Assembly: GCA_020186115.1 (NCBI GenBank) | Contig: WSYJ01000187.1 | Location: 1-64,000 of the forward strand | Length of the DNA stretch: 64,000 nucleotides | Direction: 5' to 3' | From: Histomonas meleagridis | Taxonomy: Eukaryota > Parabasalia > Tritrichomonadida > Dientamoebidae | Shown here: piece by piece, positions 46,801 to 56,800 of the stretch | Numbering within the stretch: position 1 is the first letter of the stretch | How the letters are laid out: each line of letters opens with the position of its first letter | The notes under the pieces: model-generated | The model's database searches: none | The model's input: the letters and a program-made list of their open reading frames with translations, nothing else | Told to the model about the DNA's origin: nothing | Made by a program: the position numbers and the translations under genes

Positions 46801-49578
46801 AGTAATAATAATAAACCTTATGTAGGTATCATTCAAGATAACTTAGTTAATACTAAATTCGAATTTGTTAAAATGAATTTTTTAAATGAAGACTTAAATT
46901 GTAATATATGTTATATTGAACAACCTAAAAATATCATTGATTATGAATATGGTTCTATTAATAACTTGAACATATTTAATCGAAATTTAACATCAATCGA
47001 AGTCAGTAATTTACATGAAAAGTTTTATAATAATATAAATAATAAATTAAACGTCGAAATTATATCAGAAAATAATAATATCGAACAAAATAAACAACAT
47101 CCATTATCATATTTCTTAATTAATCCCAAAACATTTAATAATTCACAAAACTTATTAGAGAAATCAGGAGATTTGAACTTATTAAAATCATTAAAATATT
47201 TAATAAAGAATAAAGGAAATAATAATAATACATTATTCGAAAACATTGATTTCATTAAAGGTTTTGATATAAATTTCCAACTTTATTATATATTATATGA
47301 TATTTTTAAATCAATTCAACAAGAACAAACAGCAAAAGAATTCCTTGAGAAACTTTTGTTTAATTTCGATATATGGAAGAAATGTGACGCAACAAATCTT
47401 CAACAAATTATAATACATATGAAAACAGAGTTAATATTTTATGCGCAACGAATTATAAGTAAAAATTCATATTTACCAAACATAATAAAATTCTATCAAA
47501 CAAATGATGAAAAAATAAAATATTTAATGATCGATTTGATCGAATTAATTGCGAATTATAATTTCGGTGAAAATGATTATCAATCAATAGTATTATTATG
47601 TAAAGAATCATATGAAAAGAAAACATTTAAAATCGATATTTTCCTTGTACAACGAATTTCATTAATAATTTATTCAAATAAACTTATTCAACAACGATTT
47701 ATTTCATTATTATTATTTTATTTCAAGAAAAGTTTCATTGATTTTAATGATGAAAATGATTTCTCATTACAATTTTTATCGATTATTAATGAGTTAAATA
47801 TTGATATTAACTTTAATATTTTAATTACAATATTTATGAACGAATCTAAAAAAGAAAATATTTTAACTTTTATGAATAAATTAATTGTTGAAATTAAAAA
47901 ATATCCAAATTATTCAATTCTTTGTATGACTTTAATGTTAGCAATTAATGACTATAATAAAATAGATGAAATATTAAATAATAATATTAAAATAAATATA
48001 CAAAATGATAACTTTTGGTTCCTTTGGCCTTTAATTTTAAGTTTTAAAGTTAATGAGAATCAAAAACAATTGAAAATTTTCGATTTCATGTCAAAAGTCA
48101 TTTGGGATAATATGAATAACCAAAATAATTTTAAAAATGTTATGTTAATATTATATGTCATTGATTTGTTTTTCTTATATACAAATTTCGAAAATAAAGA
48201 ACAAAAATTTAATTTTTTAAATTCTTTATATAAACAAATCGATAAAAATAATTTTGATTTATTAAATTCATTTTTAAATATCTCTATTTTCTCATCTTAT
48301 TATCATATGTATTCCCCTGAAAAAGTTACCAACAAATATCCTTTAGATAATATTCAACAAATTAAAGAATTCTTTCAAACCAAAAAAAAGAAAAAACTGA
48401 AATGTGAACTGAAACAAAATAACGTATTCAAATTGTCAGAAAAAATTATATCAGAAAATCAATCGGCCGATAGGAAATTTTCACTACAGGACTTAATTTT
48501 GAAAGCCCCAAACAAATCAATTGAAATTTCGCAGTTTGAAGACATTTCAATACATTACCAATCGTCATCGAAAATATTGGAACTATTAAATAAAGAATTT
48601 GAACAATCAATTAAAGAATATAATTTCATCTTAAATTATAATCAAGGTGAAGAAATTAAAACAAATAAAAGGAATAAACCGAAGAAACAAATCAAAGAAA
48701 AAATGTTAAAACGAATTCCATTAACAACAAATAAGTGTATATATTCATTTATTCATAATGGTTATGTTTGTTATATCGATGTTGAAGGTAACATTGTCTT
48801 TTATCCATTCCAAACGACAAATTCCAAATCAACGAAAAACAAAATCACGAAAACATATAAAATTAACAATTTAATTAATGTCAAATTCTTTCAATCGAGT
48901 GAATGTTTATTATGTTATGATAAAGTTAATAAGAAACTCAAACGTTATTCCACTAAAGAGTTTAGTGAAATTGATTTCTATGTTGAGAATGATATCATAT
49001 CCAGTAACAACAAGAACATCCTTTTTGCGAAACAAAACTTAATAAAACATGTCGACCGTAAAAAGATAATATATCGCGCGAATAATTACATAACAAAATT
49101 CGCACAAAATAAACACTTTCGTGTGATCGCGTGTTCGAACTCTGATAACGAAGTCGAAATATGGAACACAGCAAAAGCGTCGTCAAAAATGTTCTATAAG
49201 TTCGAAGAGTTGATCGAACATATTATGATAACAAATGGTAATGGTTCAGTGGTATTCACAATCGGGAAAATGTTTTACGTGACCGACGCCTTCGGTCAGA
49301 ACTTAAAGAGTTTCGTGTTGGACGCAAAAATAGTTTTGTGGAAAAACGCGCTGAACACAAAGAAAGAAGACTTCGTACTGTTCATCGATGATAAGTTTAA
49401 CTTGGGAGTGATACCGGTCGATGAGCCTGAGAAAAAAATGGTGATAAAGAAACACATGTTCTGCGCGCTCGCTTTGGGCTACTCAAATGGTTACGTTTGC
49501 GTCGTACAATGCGATGGAAACTTGGAAATGATACCAATGGACTTAGATAACATCGAAAGTTCTCCTTCTTCTGAGTAA
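43825..49578 (+). CDS. 1,917-residue BEACH-family-like protein lacking a BEACH domain
   Basis: The N-terminal two-thirds is alpha-solenoid with a Ser-rich insert (about residues 215-245). A concanavalin A-like sandwich is likely at about 890-1,080: N-V-F-I-T-M-R-F-K-I, then N-Y-V-L-N-V-K-Y, then Y-G-S-I-N-N-L-N-I-F-N-R. More helices follow, and the C-terminal 300 residues contain WD40-like strands (A-C-S-N-S-D-N-E-V-E-I-W-N). This order of solenoid, ConA-like and propeller is that of BEACH/LYST/neurobeachin proteins, but no PH-BEACH module is visible between helices and propeller. BEACH proteins govern vesicle and lysosome traffic. Codons in the centre are extremely AT-rich, while the last 500 bases are much less so. 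The stop lies in TAAA. Confidence 0.6.
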   Translation: MKIRELFSLPERNPKFPEGPLYDVLYYKNALQSVDFQQLSYAIEDNEKNTFKKLQRVTKTNIIRAYKAGMKDIEMLKIINFDFFYDLDLLESIIKPSSEKEISPFAAIIVLYNAISFIYKENKNNLKNQKIYVLINGLTSSLAYEELSSASTAFFEIIVSQIINEEIKYDTVMQIFYHISVNNRLSEAFAPTFVKLCKIMINNGNNNIARPISKRRSPSESSEQSISESSQNDSSTKSRSSEDKYSSCSDITLKFISSLFSNENKIITYLSDDFIRILLPFFDNFQPQVFPIISSLTNFKNLTSFVEIYGERLFKLIICKVQKEKEENSELKFPDEQYEILKEIKNINKYENNENMEIIKNKNIFKRRILIRPLIFHNISEYLTQQFRQFNNSIVQFLNKSNLNYSIPFIEKFAHFFVEIEQNFEVPTFIILLALFYNIIEIPKFVNTISNIQTFDTIYKNLEKNIITNIFNEKHSIFYENSINNLMISVRQTIIKILSFYCSEHLVNLIKNSNPIISIEIIFYLSSFPTFFDTNIKTELLSITIMLSQKLQYIIYNKEINEKNLIIKFRKIIFGFLFQALHSGLLGNEITCTKFMNFLFEEEISNWIIIAIEKSFHYITKKSMFYSFIEWLHNTYEICIEKIDISEYYLLSLNLSKLILNIITENNNFTNDFINLFDYIYEIFCKKKNEEYLDIIFQLFYITTKIKYNYLPSNYLLNNMSKFIRKSNNINKYYNIIKTIIVETFDFMYIIRNPQFLLFQFSIFGSTNLFKEYIKELYENCIISPFNLKQCQNSLIDQLLLRFLSYEKEEVKFNFHGIKMKLKMSFKLQKKIIIPFLCKIASIRSSSPLTTQLLELSNSNNKMIKLLIKILESTNYTENDNNIIKFNTSITKLNGLKGDDLNKNVFITMRFKIDINLLYSNLATLYLLKINDSANTELTIYIKNYVLNVKYKENDGKEHITEFASIFNQKALSRNDYLEYETKSHFLLIVISSNNNKPYVGIIQDNLVNTKFEFVKMNFLNEDLNCNICYIEQPKNIIDYEYGSINNLNIFNRNLTSIEVSNLHEKFYNNINNKLNVEIISENNNIEQNKQHPLSYFLINPKTFNNSQNLLEKSGDLNLLKSLKYLIKNKGNNNNTLFENIDFIKGFDINFQLYYILYDIFKSIQQEQTAKEFLEKLLFNFDIWKKCDATNLQQIIIHMKTELIFYAQRIISKNSYLPNIIKFYQTNDEKIKYLMIDLIELIANYNFGENDYQSIVLLCKESYEKKTFKIDIFLVQRISLIIYSNKLIQQRFISLLLFYFKKSFIDFNDENDFSLQFLSIINELNIDINFNILITIFMNESKKENILTFMNKLIVEIKKYPNYSILCMTLMLAINDYNKIDEILNNNIKINIQNDNFWFLWPLILSFKVNENQKQLKIFDFMSKVIWDNMNNQNNFKNVMLILYVIDLFFLYTNFENKEQKFNFLNSLYKQIDKNNFDLLNSFLNISIFSSYYHMYSPEKVTNKYPLDNIQQIKEFFQTKKKKKLKCELKQNNVFKLSEKIISENQSADRKFSLQDLILKAPNKSIEISQFEDISIHYQSSSKILELLNKEFEQSIKEYNFILNYNQGEEIKTNKRNKPKKQIKEKMLKRIPLTTNKCIYSFIHNGYVCYIDVEGNIVFYPFQTTNSKSTKNKITKTYKINNLINVKFFQSSECLLCYDKVNKKLKRYSTKEFSEIDFYVENDIISSNNKNILFAKQNLIKHVDRKKIIYRANNYITKFAQNKHFRVIACSNSDNEVEIWNTAKASSKMFYKFEELIEHIMITNGNGSVVFTIGKMFYVTDAFGQNLKSFVLDAKIVLWKNALNTKKEDFVLFIDDKFNLGVIPVDEPEKKMVIKKHMFCALALGYSNGYVCVVQCDGNLEMIPMDLDNIESSPSSE

Positions 49579-49962
49579 AAATTCATACGTTGTAACTTAA
49601 ATTAATTAATACGATGAGAAAATTGGAAAATGTTTTTTATGAGAGATATATAAATAATGAAAATGTTTACTGTTCGTTCAGTTAATGAAAACCGTTTCAT
49701 ATTGCAAAGGATTGAATGAAAGGGACGACAAAGCAAAACACACACACAAAAAAAAACAATTACATATATATCGAACTCGGATATGATATTCGTGTGTTTA
49801 TTTTTAGTTTGTAAACGACAAATAGCATTATTATTTTTTCGGATTGAGTTTCGCCGATGAACTACCGATACAACGGTTAGATTTTACGACAAAAAACCCC
49901 TTTGAAATTATTTTAATACCTATTGATTTTTTGAAGAGTTTATTTGGCAAATTGCCAACAAA
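49579..49962. other. Intergenic region, no gene seen
   Basis: 384 bases between two plus-strand genes, with a (CA)n tract near 49740 and A-runs; no coding character. Confidence 0.45.
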
Positions 49963-51231
49963 ATGCTGACTCTTCTTTGTTGCAGTTTATTAAGGAAAAT
50001 CTTAAATGAACCAGGACAAAGGCCTCAATATAGAATTCATCTGATAAAACCACACACATCAAAATATGTCACAACAAATGCTGATGATTGTTCGATTTGT
50101 AAAAATATCATTCGAGCATTTGAGGAATCGTATGTTTCCGCGACAAGGTGTGACATTTTTTCATCTAGTGAAGCAAAAAGTAAGTGTATTAAATATGCTA
50201 CAAATGATGATCTAGCAACGAGGATTGTGATTTTACTTTATTATGAGTGCTCCAGAGAAACCATCTGCAAATATTTAGGTGAATGTCAAATAGACAATCA
50301 TTTTGAAGAAAAAGAGTCTTATCAAGATTTTTATTATTCGAATGACGAAGAAGATCTTGAAATTCCAGAAGGCCTTACGAATGGCATTGCATGTTCCATT
50401 TGCAAACATCTTGTTACAGTTATTTCCAACATTATTGAAACGAAAATCAAACCAATTCAAGTTCAAGAAGAAGCGCAAAAACTCTGTTCTAAGTTCCCTA
50501 AGATTGGGCGTGACTTTTGCAACAACATTATAACCAAATATCTCACCAAAATCACCGAACTCATTCAGCAGAAAGTTTCAATTTCCAATGTTTGCGACAA
50601 ACTGAAACTTTGCGTAAGTAACAGCGATGACGATGATTCATATCTTGAACTTTATCTTGACATGGACGACAACGATTTCGTCAGCGACTTCGAACTTCCA
50701 ATGAGCCTCAGCAATGCCGACACATGTTCTATCTGTGCCAAAGCAGTTAAGTTTGTTGACAAAGTTCTCCGCTCACATAAACCCGCCGCGACAGTTGTAG
50801 CGCTCTGCAACGCATTAAAGCCGCAGGTTCACGCAAACCTCTGCAAGGCGATTGTCTCCACTTCGATTGGCGGCATCGCGCAGCAATTAAAATTGACGAG
50901 TTCGTACGAACAAGTGTGCAACAATCTGAAGTTTTGTGACAGCGCAAACGAAGAAATTGACGAAGAAGAAGTATATGCGCCGAATAGATACGAGCAGGTG
51001 CACTGCAGTATGTGCTTGACGTTTGCATACGCAATCAATGAAAATTTGTTAAAAGGAAATGAAATAGAGGAAATCACGAAGGATGCGGTGTGCAGCCATT
51101 TCCCTGAAGGCTACAAGAAAGAGTGTCACGGATTGTACAAAAGCATCAACCTGTTTATAGATGCCATGGAAGAAGGAATACCATTTGATGAGGTGTGCAC
51201 TGCTTTGGGATTGTGTTCTGGCCATCACTAA
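49963..51231 (+). CDS. Four-module saposin-like (SapB) secreted protein
   Basis: The 422-residue protein has a short hydrophobic N-terminus (M-L-T-L-L-C-C-S-L-L) that could be a weak signal peptide. Four SapB modules follow, each opening with C-S-I-C or C-S-M-C and closing near L-x-x-C: about residues 43-108, 141-210, 256-320 and 342-418. Acidic linkers (D-D-D-D-S and E-E-I-D-E-E-E) separate them. SapB folds bind lipids; in trichomonads and amoebae some secreted members disrupt membranes, while others serve lysosomal lipid metabolism. Which applies is unknown. The middle part is nearly identical to the truncated relative at 23943-24821. GC content rises sharply in the 3' third. Confidence 0.8.
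   Translation: MLTLLCCSLLRKILNEPGQRPQYRIHLIKPHTSKYVTTNADDCSICKNIIRAFEESYVSATRCDIFSSSEAKSKCIKYATNDDLATRIVILLYYECSRETICKYLGECQIDNHFEEKESYQDFYYSNDEEDLEIPEGLTNGIACSICKHLVTVISNIIETKIKPIQVQEEAQKLCSKFPKIGRDFCNNIITKYLTKITELIQQKVSISNVCDKLKLCVSNSDDDDSYLELYLDMDDNDFVSDFELPMSLSNADTCSICAKAVKFVDKVLRSHKPAATVVALCNALKPQVHANLCKAIVSTSIGGIAQQLKLTSSYEQVCNNLKFCDSANEEIDEEEVYAPNRYEQVHCSMCLTFAYAINENLLKGNEIEEITKDAVCSHFPEGYKKECHGLYKSINLFIDAMEEGIPFDEVCTALGLCSGHH
50370..50735 (+). repeat. SapB conversion tract, second copy (pairs with 24428-24785)
   Basis: Nearly identical to the reverse complement of 24428-24785. It covers the second SapB module, the acidic linker and the first cysteines of the next module, and ends abruptly. 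Confidence 0.85.
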
Positions 51232-51984
51232 AATTATCATTTGTTAACGTTATTGTTTTTAATTGATTGTAATACAACTATCTGTGCACGATATATCGGG
51301 GGCACCCCAAATTAGGTCGTACATGTTGTAATTGAAATAAGTTTCGTAACATGTTACTCAATTTTATATCAAGAGAATTAAGAGAGAAAATGGCCTCTTC
51401 AAGATTAACAATATTGTTAGTGAAAAATGAAAAACAAAAATTTAAAAAAGAGTCATTCAAATTTTTTTTGAAAATTCATCAGGAAAAATTGCATTAAAAA
51501 CTCTGTTTTCCCATTCATTGGTAATTTCTTTGGAATTTCCCTCGAGTTTTGAATATCTTTCTTTCCCTCTTAATGTGTGGTATATTTTCATTATTTGGAT
51601 TTCCAAAAGTTTGCTATCCAAATCAGGTTAAATTTAATTTATATGATTTGGTTAAATCTCAGTCAAATAATATGAAAAATAAAAGTGATGATAACTTAAA
51701 CGCATTTAATTCATATAAGAAAATGATTTAGCAGATGCTTTATTACAGCTCTTATTGTTATAGCAAAACAAAATAATCATAATATTGATACTATCTACGT
51801 TGAAAGAAAACATTTTTTGCATTAAAGTTCTGCCGGTTGAAACATGTTTAAATTTAAATTTAACTAATTATACTGATACTCCAATATATGCTCAAATTAT
51901 CATAAAATGTTTTTCTACAATTTACATTTCAATGATATAAACGTTTTTACTCACTAAAATCAAATATTATATAATATAACTTTT
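51232..51984. other. Intergenic region, no supported gene
   Basis: About 750 bases. A short frame near 51549-51731 has a hydrophobic start but no ATG at its beginning and no homology visible by eye. The remainder is AT-rich. Confidence 0.45.
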
Positions 51985-53238
51985 TCATTTGCCACTTCTT
52001 ACCTCTTCAGCACAGTGCTCATACACTTGTCCGGCGATTTGTACTTTTCTCTCGTCCACCACAGTCATTATTCCACATTCGACCAATTCTTTTAAATTAT
52101 TATCATTTAAATCGATTTCGATTTCTTTTTCTTTCATTATCTTTAACAAGTTTGTAATGTTTTCCTTGTGAATAATATTATCCACAAAATGTTTTTTCAC
52201 ATTTTCTTTTGTCATATTAAACGCATCGTTAAACGTTACTCCATTTCGCATCAGCTCATGCACAATGGCAAAGTATTTACCATTTCCTCCAAAGCGTTCG
52301 AACATACGCTGCTCTTGCGATGGTTTAAACATTGGCAAAAATGGAATTCGTGCATCATCGAGATCAAATTCTTGAACTCTAAACAAACGGAAATTGGCGT
52401 TATGCGTCGAATAGCGCTTTAGTTGCGTCAGTAGCCACAGTTCGTCGCTGACTTCGATGATGATTCCGTAATGTGTTGAGTCATGTTGAGATTGTTGTAA
52501 TGCATCTAAAAAGCTACTGTAAATGGATTGCGCAAAAGTCGTATTGATATTGGCAAGGTTTTCGGGCGAGTTGATGATGATGATCGGACGGAATGATTTG
52601 GATATCGCTTCGAAGCCTTTGAACATAAAGTTAATAGAAATGGAGGGCTTGTTGGGAAGAGGCGAAATAAGACGAAGAATGGAGTTAAGGCATTGAAGAA
52701 GTTTGGTGTCTTTGATGGATTGCGATTCTAATTTGGAATTGCGAACTTGAAATACATGGGTAAGAGATTTAAGGAGATCAAGCGATTCTTGAATGCTCTT
52801 TTGTCGATAAAGATGTCCATCAAATTTTTGGAAACTGTATATGAGAGAATGTCGAATTAATTCAATGATGTCGGCATCTGTGGAAATGTTTTGAAGCATT
52901 TGAAAATCAAAATTAATTACAAGTCGGTTCTCTGTTAAAACTTTATTGGAAAACTCTAATAAACCGCGTGATTTTCCAATACCTTTGGAACCGTGAATAA
53001 CAAGGATTTCATTATGATTTTCTAAAGACTGAAATGTATTAAGAGTGTTTAAAAATTCTGTATTGTAAATATATGGAAGTGGAAGATCACTAATTTCATC
53101 TTCCTTTTTGTTTCTAAAAATAAAATATAAAGCAATACATATTAAAATAACTAAAATAGTAATCATAATTTTCTTGGGTTTAGACATTCCATTTTTCTTC
53201 ATTTTTTTTGAATTCTGTATTTTATTTTCATATAACAT
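51985..53238 (-). CDS. Membrane-anchored P-loop (STAND/AAA-like) ATPase
   Basis: The 417-residue protein begins with a short Lys-rich segment and one strong transmembrane helix (I-M-I-T-I-L-V-I-L-I-C-I-A-L-Y-F-I, about residues 24-41). A nucleotide-binding domain follows with Walker A G-S-K-G-I-G-K-S (about 82-89). A Walker B-like hydrophobic strand ends in I-I-I-I-N-S, unusually with Asn-Ser rather than Asp-Asp/Glu. A sensor-like L-F-R-V-Q-E-F segment and a winged-helix-like C-terminus complete it. The layout resembles archaeal-type STAND ATPases that occur as lineage-specific families in trichomonads. The role is unknown; it is probably ATP-dependent signalling or remodelling at an internal membrane. 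Confidence 0.55.
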   Translation of the reverse strand: MLYENKIQNSKKMKKNGMSKPKKIMITILVILICIALYFIFRNKKEDEISDLPLPYIYNTEFLNTLNTFQSLENHNEILVIHGSKGIGKSRGLLEFSNKVLTENRLVINFDFQMLQNISTDADIIELIRHSLIYSFQKFDGHLYRQKSIQESLDLLKSLTHVFQVRNSKLESQSIKDTKLLQCLNSILRLISPLPNKPSISINFMFKGFEAISKSFRPIIIINSPENLANINTTFAQSIYSSFLDALQQSQHDSTHYGIIIEVSDELWLLTQLKRYSTHNANFRLFRVQEFDLDDARIPFLPMFKPSQEQRMFERFGGNGKYFAIVHELMRNGVTFNDAFNMTKENVKKHFVDNIIHKENITNLLKIMKEKEIEIDLNDNNLKELVECGIMTVVDERKVQIAGQVYEHCAEEVRSGK

Positions 53239-53541
53239 TTCTTAATAATGAAAGGCGTTTTAATTTTAATCATTAATGTTAAATAAAATAGATTTATAAA
53301 TGAAATTAATCTGAGAAAACTTGTTTATGATCTATTTCCAATAAAATTTTAATCTAATCTTTAATACAAAATTTTAATGAATTAATCTCAAATCAATATA
53401 ATCCATTTTCATATTTATGCAGGGATTATTAGGACAACTAAAATTATAAACTCTTTAGAACTCACTTAAACAGTATTTAAAAGATTTGGAAAAAAACATC
53501 AAAACAAAAAGTGCCAAACATCAAACACAACAAAATTTTTA

Positions 53542-53877
53542 ATGAATTCCGAAATTCCTTTCCCTAGTGATGAGTACTTAGAGATCTTAAACACGAATGA
53601 AAACGAGCAAATCACCAGTGCAGATGTAGCACAAAGAGTTGACAGGATCATCAGTGAAATTGAAGCCAATGACACTGCTATTATTGATATGATTGGTGAA
53701 CAAATGAAGCAAGTTTCTGAGTTATTTGAAAGAACAATTTTAGCATCACAGAATCTATTTGAAGCATTAATGAAGTTAAAAGATTCACAAATGAACATTG
53801 TTACCAACAAAAAGGCAGCCACTGTTGAGCTCCTTCAAAAGCTTGAAACTTCAATGGGATATATTCGGAAGCTTTAA
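53542..53877 (+). CDS. Small coiled-coil protein
   Basis: The 111-residue, mostly helical protein has heptad-like Leu/Ile spacing from about residue 28 to the end (V-D-R-I-I-S-E-I-E to L-L-Q-K-L-E). The family is not recognised; size and helicity resemble small subunits of kinetochore, BLOC or tethering complexes. It is convergent with the GH38 gene, only 15 bases apart, so the 3' ends nearly meet. Confidence 0.65.
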   Translation: MNSEIPFPSDEYLEILNTNENEQITSADVAQRVDRIISEIEANDTAIIDMIGEQMKQVSELFERTILASQNLFEALMKLKDSQMNIVTNKKAATVELLQKLETSMGYIRKL

Positions 53878-53892
53878 AATATTTTTTTTGTT

Positions 53893-56800
53893 TCATAACT
53901 CTAATTTGGACTTGCGGTACATAGCAATAGACTTTAATTCAAATGCATTCATTTCAACTTCGAAACTCGCGAATCCACCTTTGCTTGTTTTAATTTGTTT
54001 TGTTCCATCGATTTTTTCTTCTAGAAGATCCACTTCATATATATCCCATTCATTTGCTTTTAATAATGGGAACTTTACTTCGCATTTTCTCCAACTTCCA
54101 GACGCTTCATACATTCTTACAATGAAACAATCTTTAGGATTTGCATAAGAAGGCTTTAAAGTTTCTATAATAACATTATCATCATTTACTTCTACAAAAG
54201 AAGCATCCACACTTAATGTTTGTTTAATTTCATCTTTTTTAACATCCTTTGAAATAACAATTGGGTTATTAATTTCATTAGATAAATGTACTATATTAAT
54301 ATTTTGGCCGAAACATACTCTATAATTAAACTTTCTCTTCCCGAAGTCAGCCCATTTATCAGTTTGCATTGGAGCTTTAAGTAATGATAATCGCATTATA
54401 TTTTCATGGACATCATAACCACATTTTACATCACTACATATATATACACCACTTGAACTATCACTAAGTTCTGCCCATCTTCCATATGTTTCGAATTTAG
54501 CCATATCTCTTTTAGTATTCGAATGTGTCGGACGTTGTATATTACCAAATTGTATTCCAAACTTTGCATATCTTGAACGTATTGTAGTTGGGAATGTAAC
54601 CTTAAGAAGTTTATCATGTTGTGTCCAATTAACAATAGTCTTAAAATCAATGTATGGGCCTGTACTTGAGAAAGTTATAATTTGTTCAATTGTTGTTATT
54701 TCTGCACTACCATTACCAGGTTTAGATATATGATAACGAAGTATAACTTTATCATCATTAAATTCATAACCATCGAAAATCGGCGAATCAATTTGCATTT
54801 CTTTATGATATAATTGTATATCCCATGCAGGCCAATTTATTGGTCGATCTTCATAAAGTTCAAACAAATTTGCTGGTGAAGAAAGATATTGACGTTCTGT
54901 TTTACGATCTATTATTGAAGTAATTAGACCATTTTCATCAAATATAATATTTAAGAAAGGTGTTGTAACTGTTTTCTTCTTGGAATTAATAATAATTTCC
55001 GGATTATTATGTGGTGGAATTGTCGATTCTATAAATTGATGATTATGTGTATGAACATTATAATTATCTTCTAATGTTTTCTCATATGTCGTAGTTTCGA
55101 TATCATCAATTTTAATAATAGTATTTGGTGATTTAATAGTCCATCCACAACTTTTTACTTTTTGTTCACAAACTGATCGTTCGTGCGATAAAGTATTGAA
55201 AATTATGGTGTCGTCATCTTTAGAAGGTATATAAGAAGAAAGTTTATTTGCTAATGTTTGAATAATTGTTTTAATTTTCTGTAGACATTTTTCACCTTTT
55301 TTGAGAATTTCTTGATTTGCTTCATTAATTGATGAGCCAGGAACAGCATCATGGAATTGGAATAACAAAGTTTTCTCCCAAATATTTTCTAATTCGGTTA
55401 AAACATCAGAAAAATCCAATTTATATAATGAACTTAATATTACAATGAACCATTCAGCATTATGAAGACTTGCTTCTAATTCTCTATTAATTCTTTTCAC
55501 TTCTTCTTGTGTTGTATAAGTTCCTCTATGATATTCCAAATATAATTCATCATCCCAAATCGGTAATTGATTTTTCTTTTGTAAAATTTCTTCGAATAAT
55601 TCAGTTAAAGTTGGGAAAACTAATTTTGGCACATTATTAATTTTTGGTAATTCATTCATTAAATTCAAATTCCAAACCATTTCTTCAGTAATTCCTCCAC
55701 CTCCATCACCATTACCAGAAGTATGTAATGCAGAATCTTTAAGTATATCTTTTTGTTTATATTGTTTATAAGTACCAATTAATTCATAAGCATTCGATAC
55801 GCCTGTATAAGTTGAAGTTTGATAACTCCACGAACTTGGAGTCGTTATAAAATGTGCAGTTACATCACTTCCATCAATTCCTCTCCATATGAAAGTCGAA
55901 TGAGGGAATTTTGTATATTCGCACCATGAAATTTTAGATGTCACAAAACATTCGATTCCTGCCTTTCTAAGTATCTGAGGTAAACTTGCACTAAATCCAA
56001 AACAATCAGGCAAAAATAGCACTGTTTGTTTTATATCGAATTCTTTTTTGAAGAATCGAATTCCCATTATAAGTTGCCGAATTAATGATTCCCCATTTGG
56101 ATTATTAATATCTGACTCAACCCACATTACGCCATTTGGTTCCCATCTTCCTTCTTTAATTTTCTCCACAACTTTCGCATATATTTCGGGAGAATCTTTC
56201 TTGAGCCATTTATAATGTTGCGCTGACGTAGCTAAGAAATGCCATTGGACATTATCACAATCAATCGGAGGATGTTCCATTAAATGTATCATAGAAATCG
56301 CAGTATTCGCTGACTTGAAATGTGATAATGAATACGGCCATTCCCAACATGTATCAATGTGACTATATCCAATAACTGATACTGACGGATCTAATTCTGT
56401 TGTCTTTGGTAATGAACTAAGTGATGACTTAAGATATGCTAATGCAGATGGAACACTGTTATAAAACGCTACTCGATCTTTATCATGTCGGCGAATATCT
56501 TTTAATGGAATCGGATCACTTAAGTCTCGAATGTCGAGTTTACGTACTGTTTCATCGATGATGCGAATGAGATTCGGTTTGTCAACATTATCTTCATCGA
56601 GTTCTTTGATGACTGAAATCAGAAAACGAATTCGTTGATAAAGTGATTCAGTGTCTTTATGAACACAACTGACACCAAATCGTGATAGGAAATGATTACT
56701 CTCACAACGCGCTGTGAATATTCGCAACTCAACGTGCCCGAGCTCTGTGATCATTGCGCCGTGATGGAACTCGTCAATCGCTGCAATCGGCTTCCCATTG

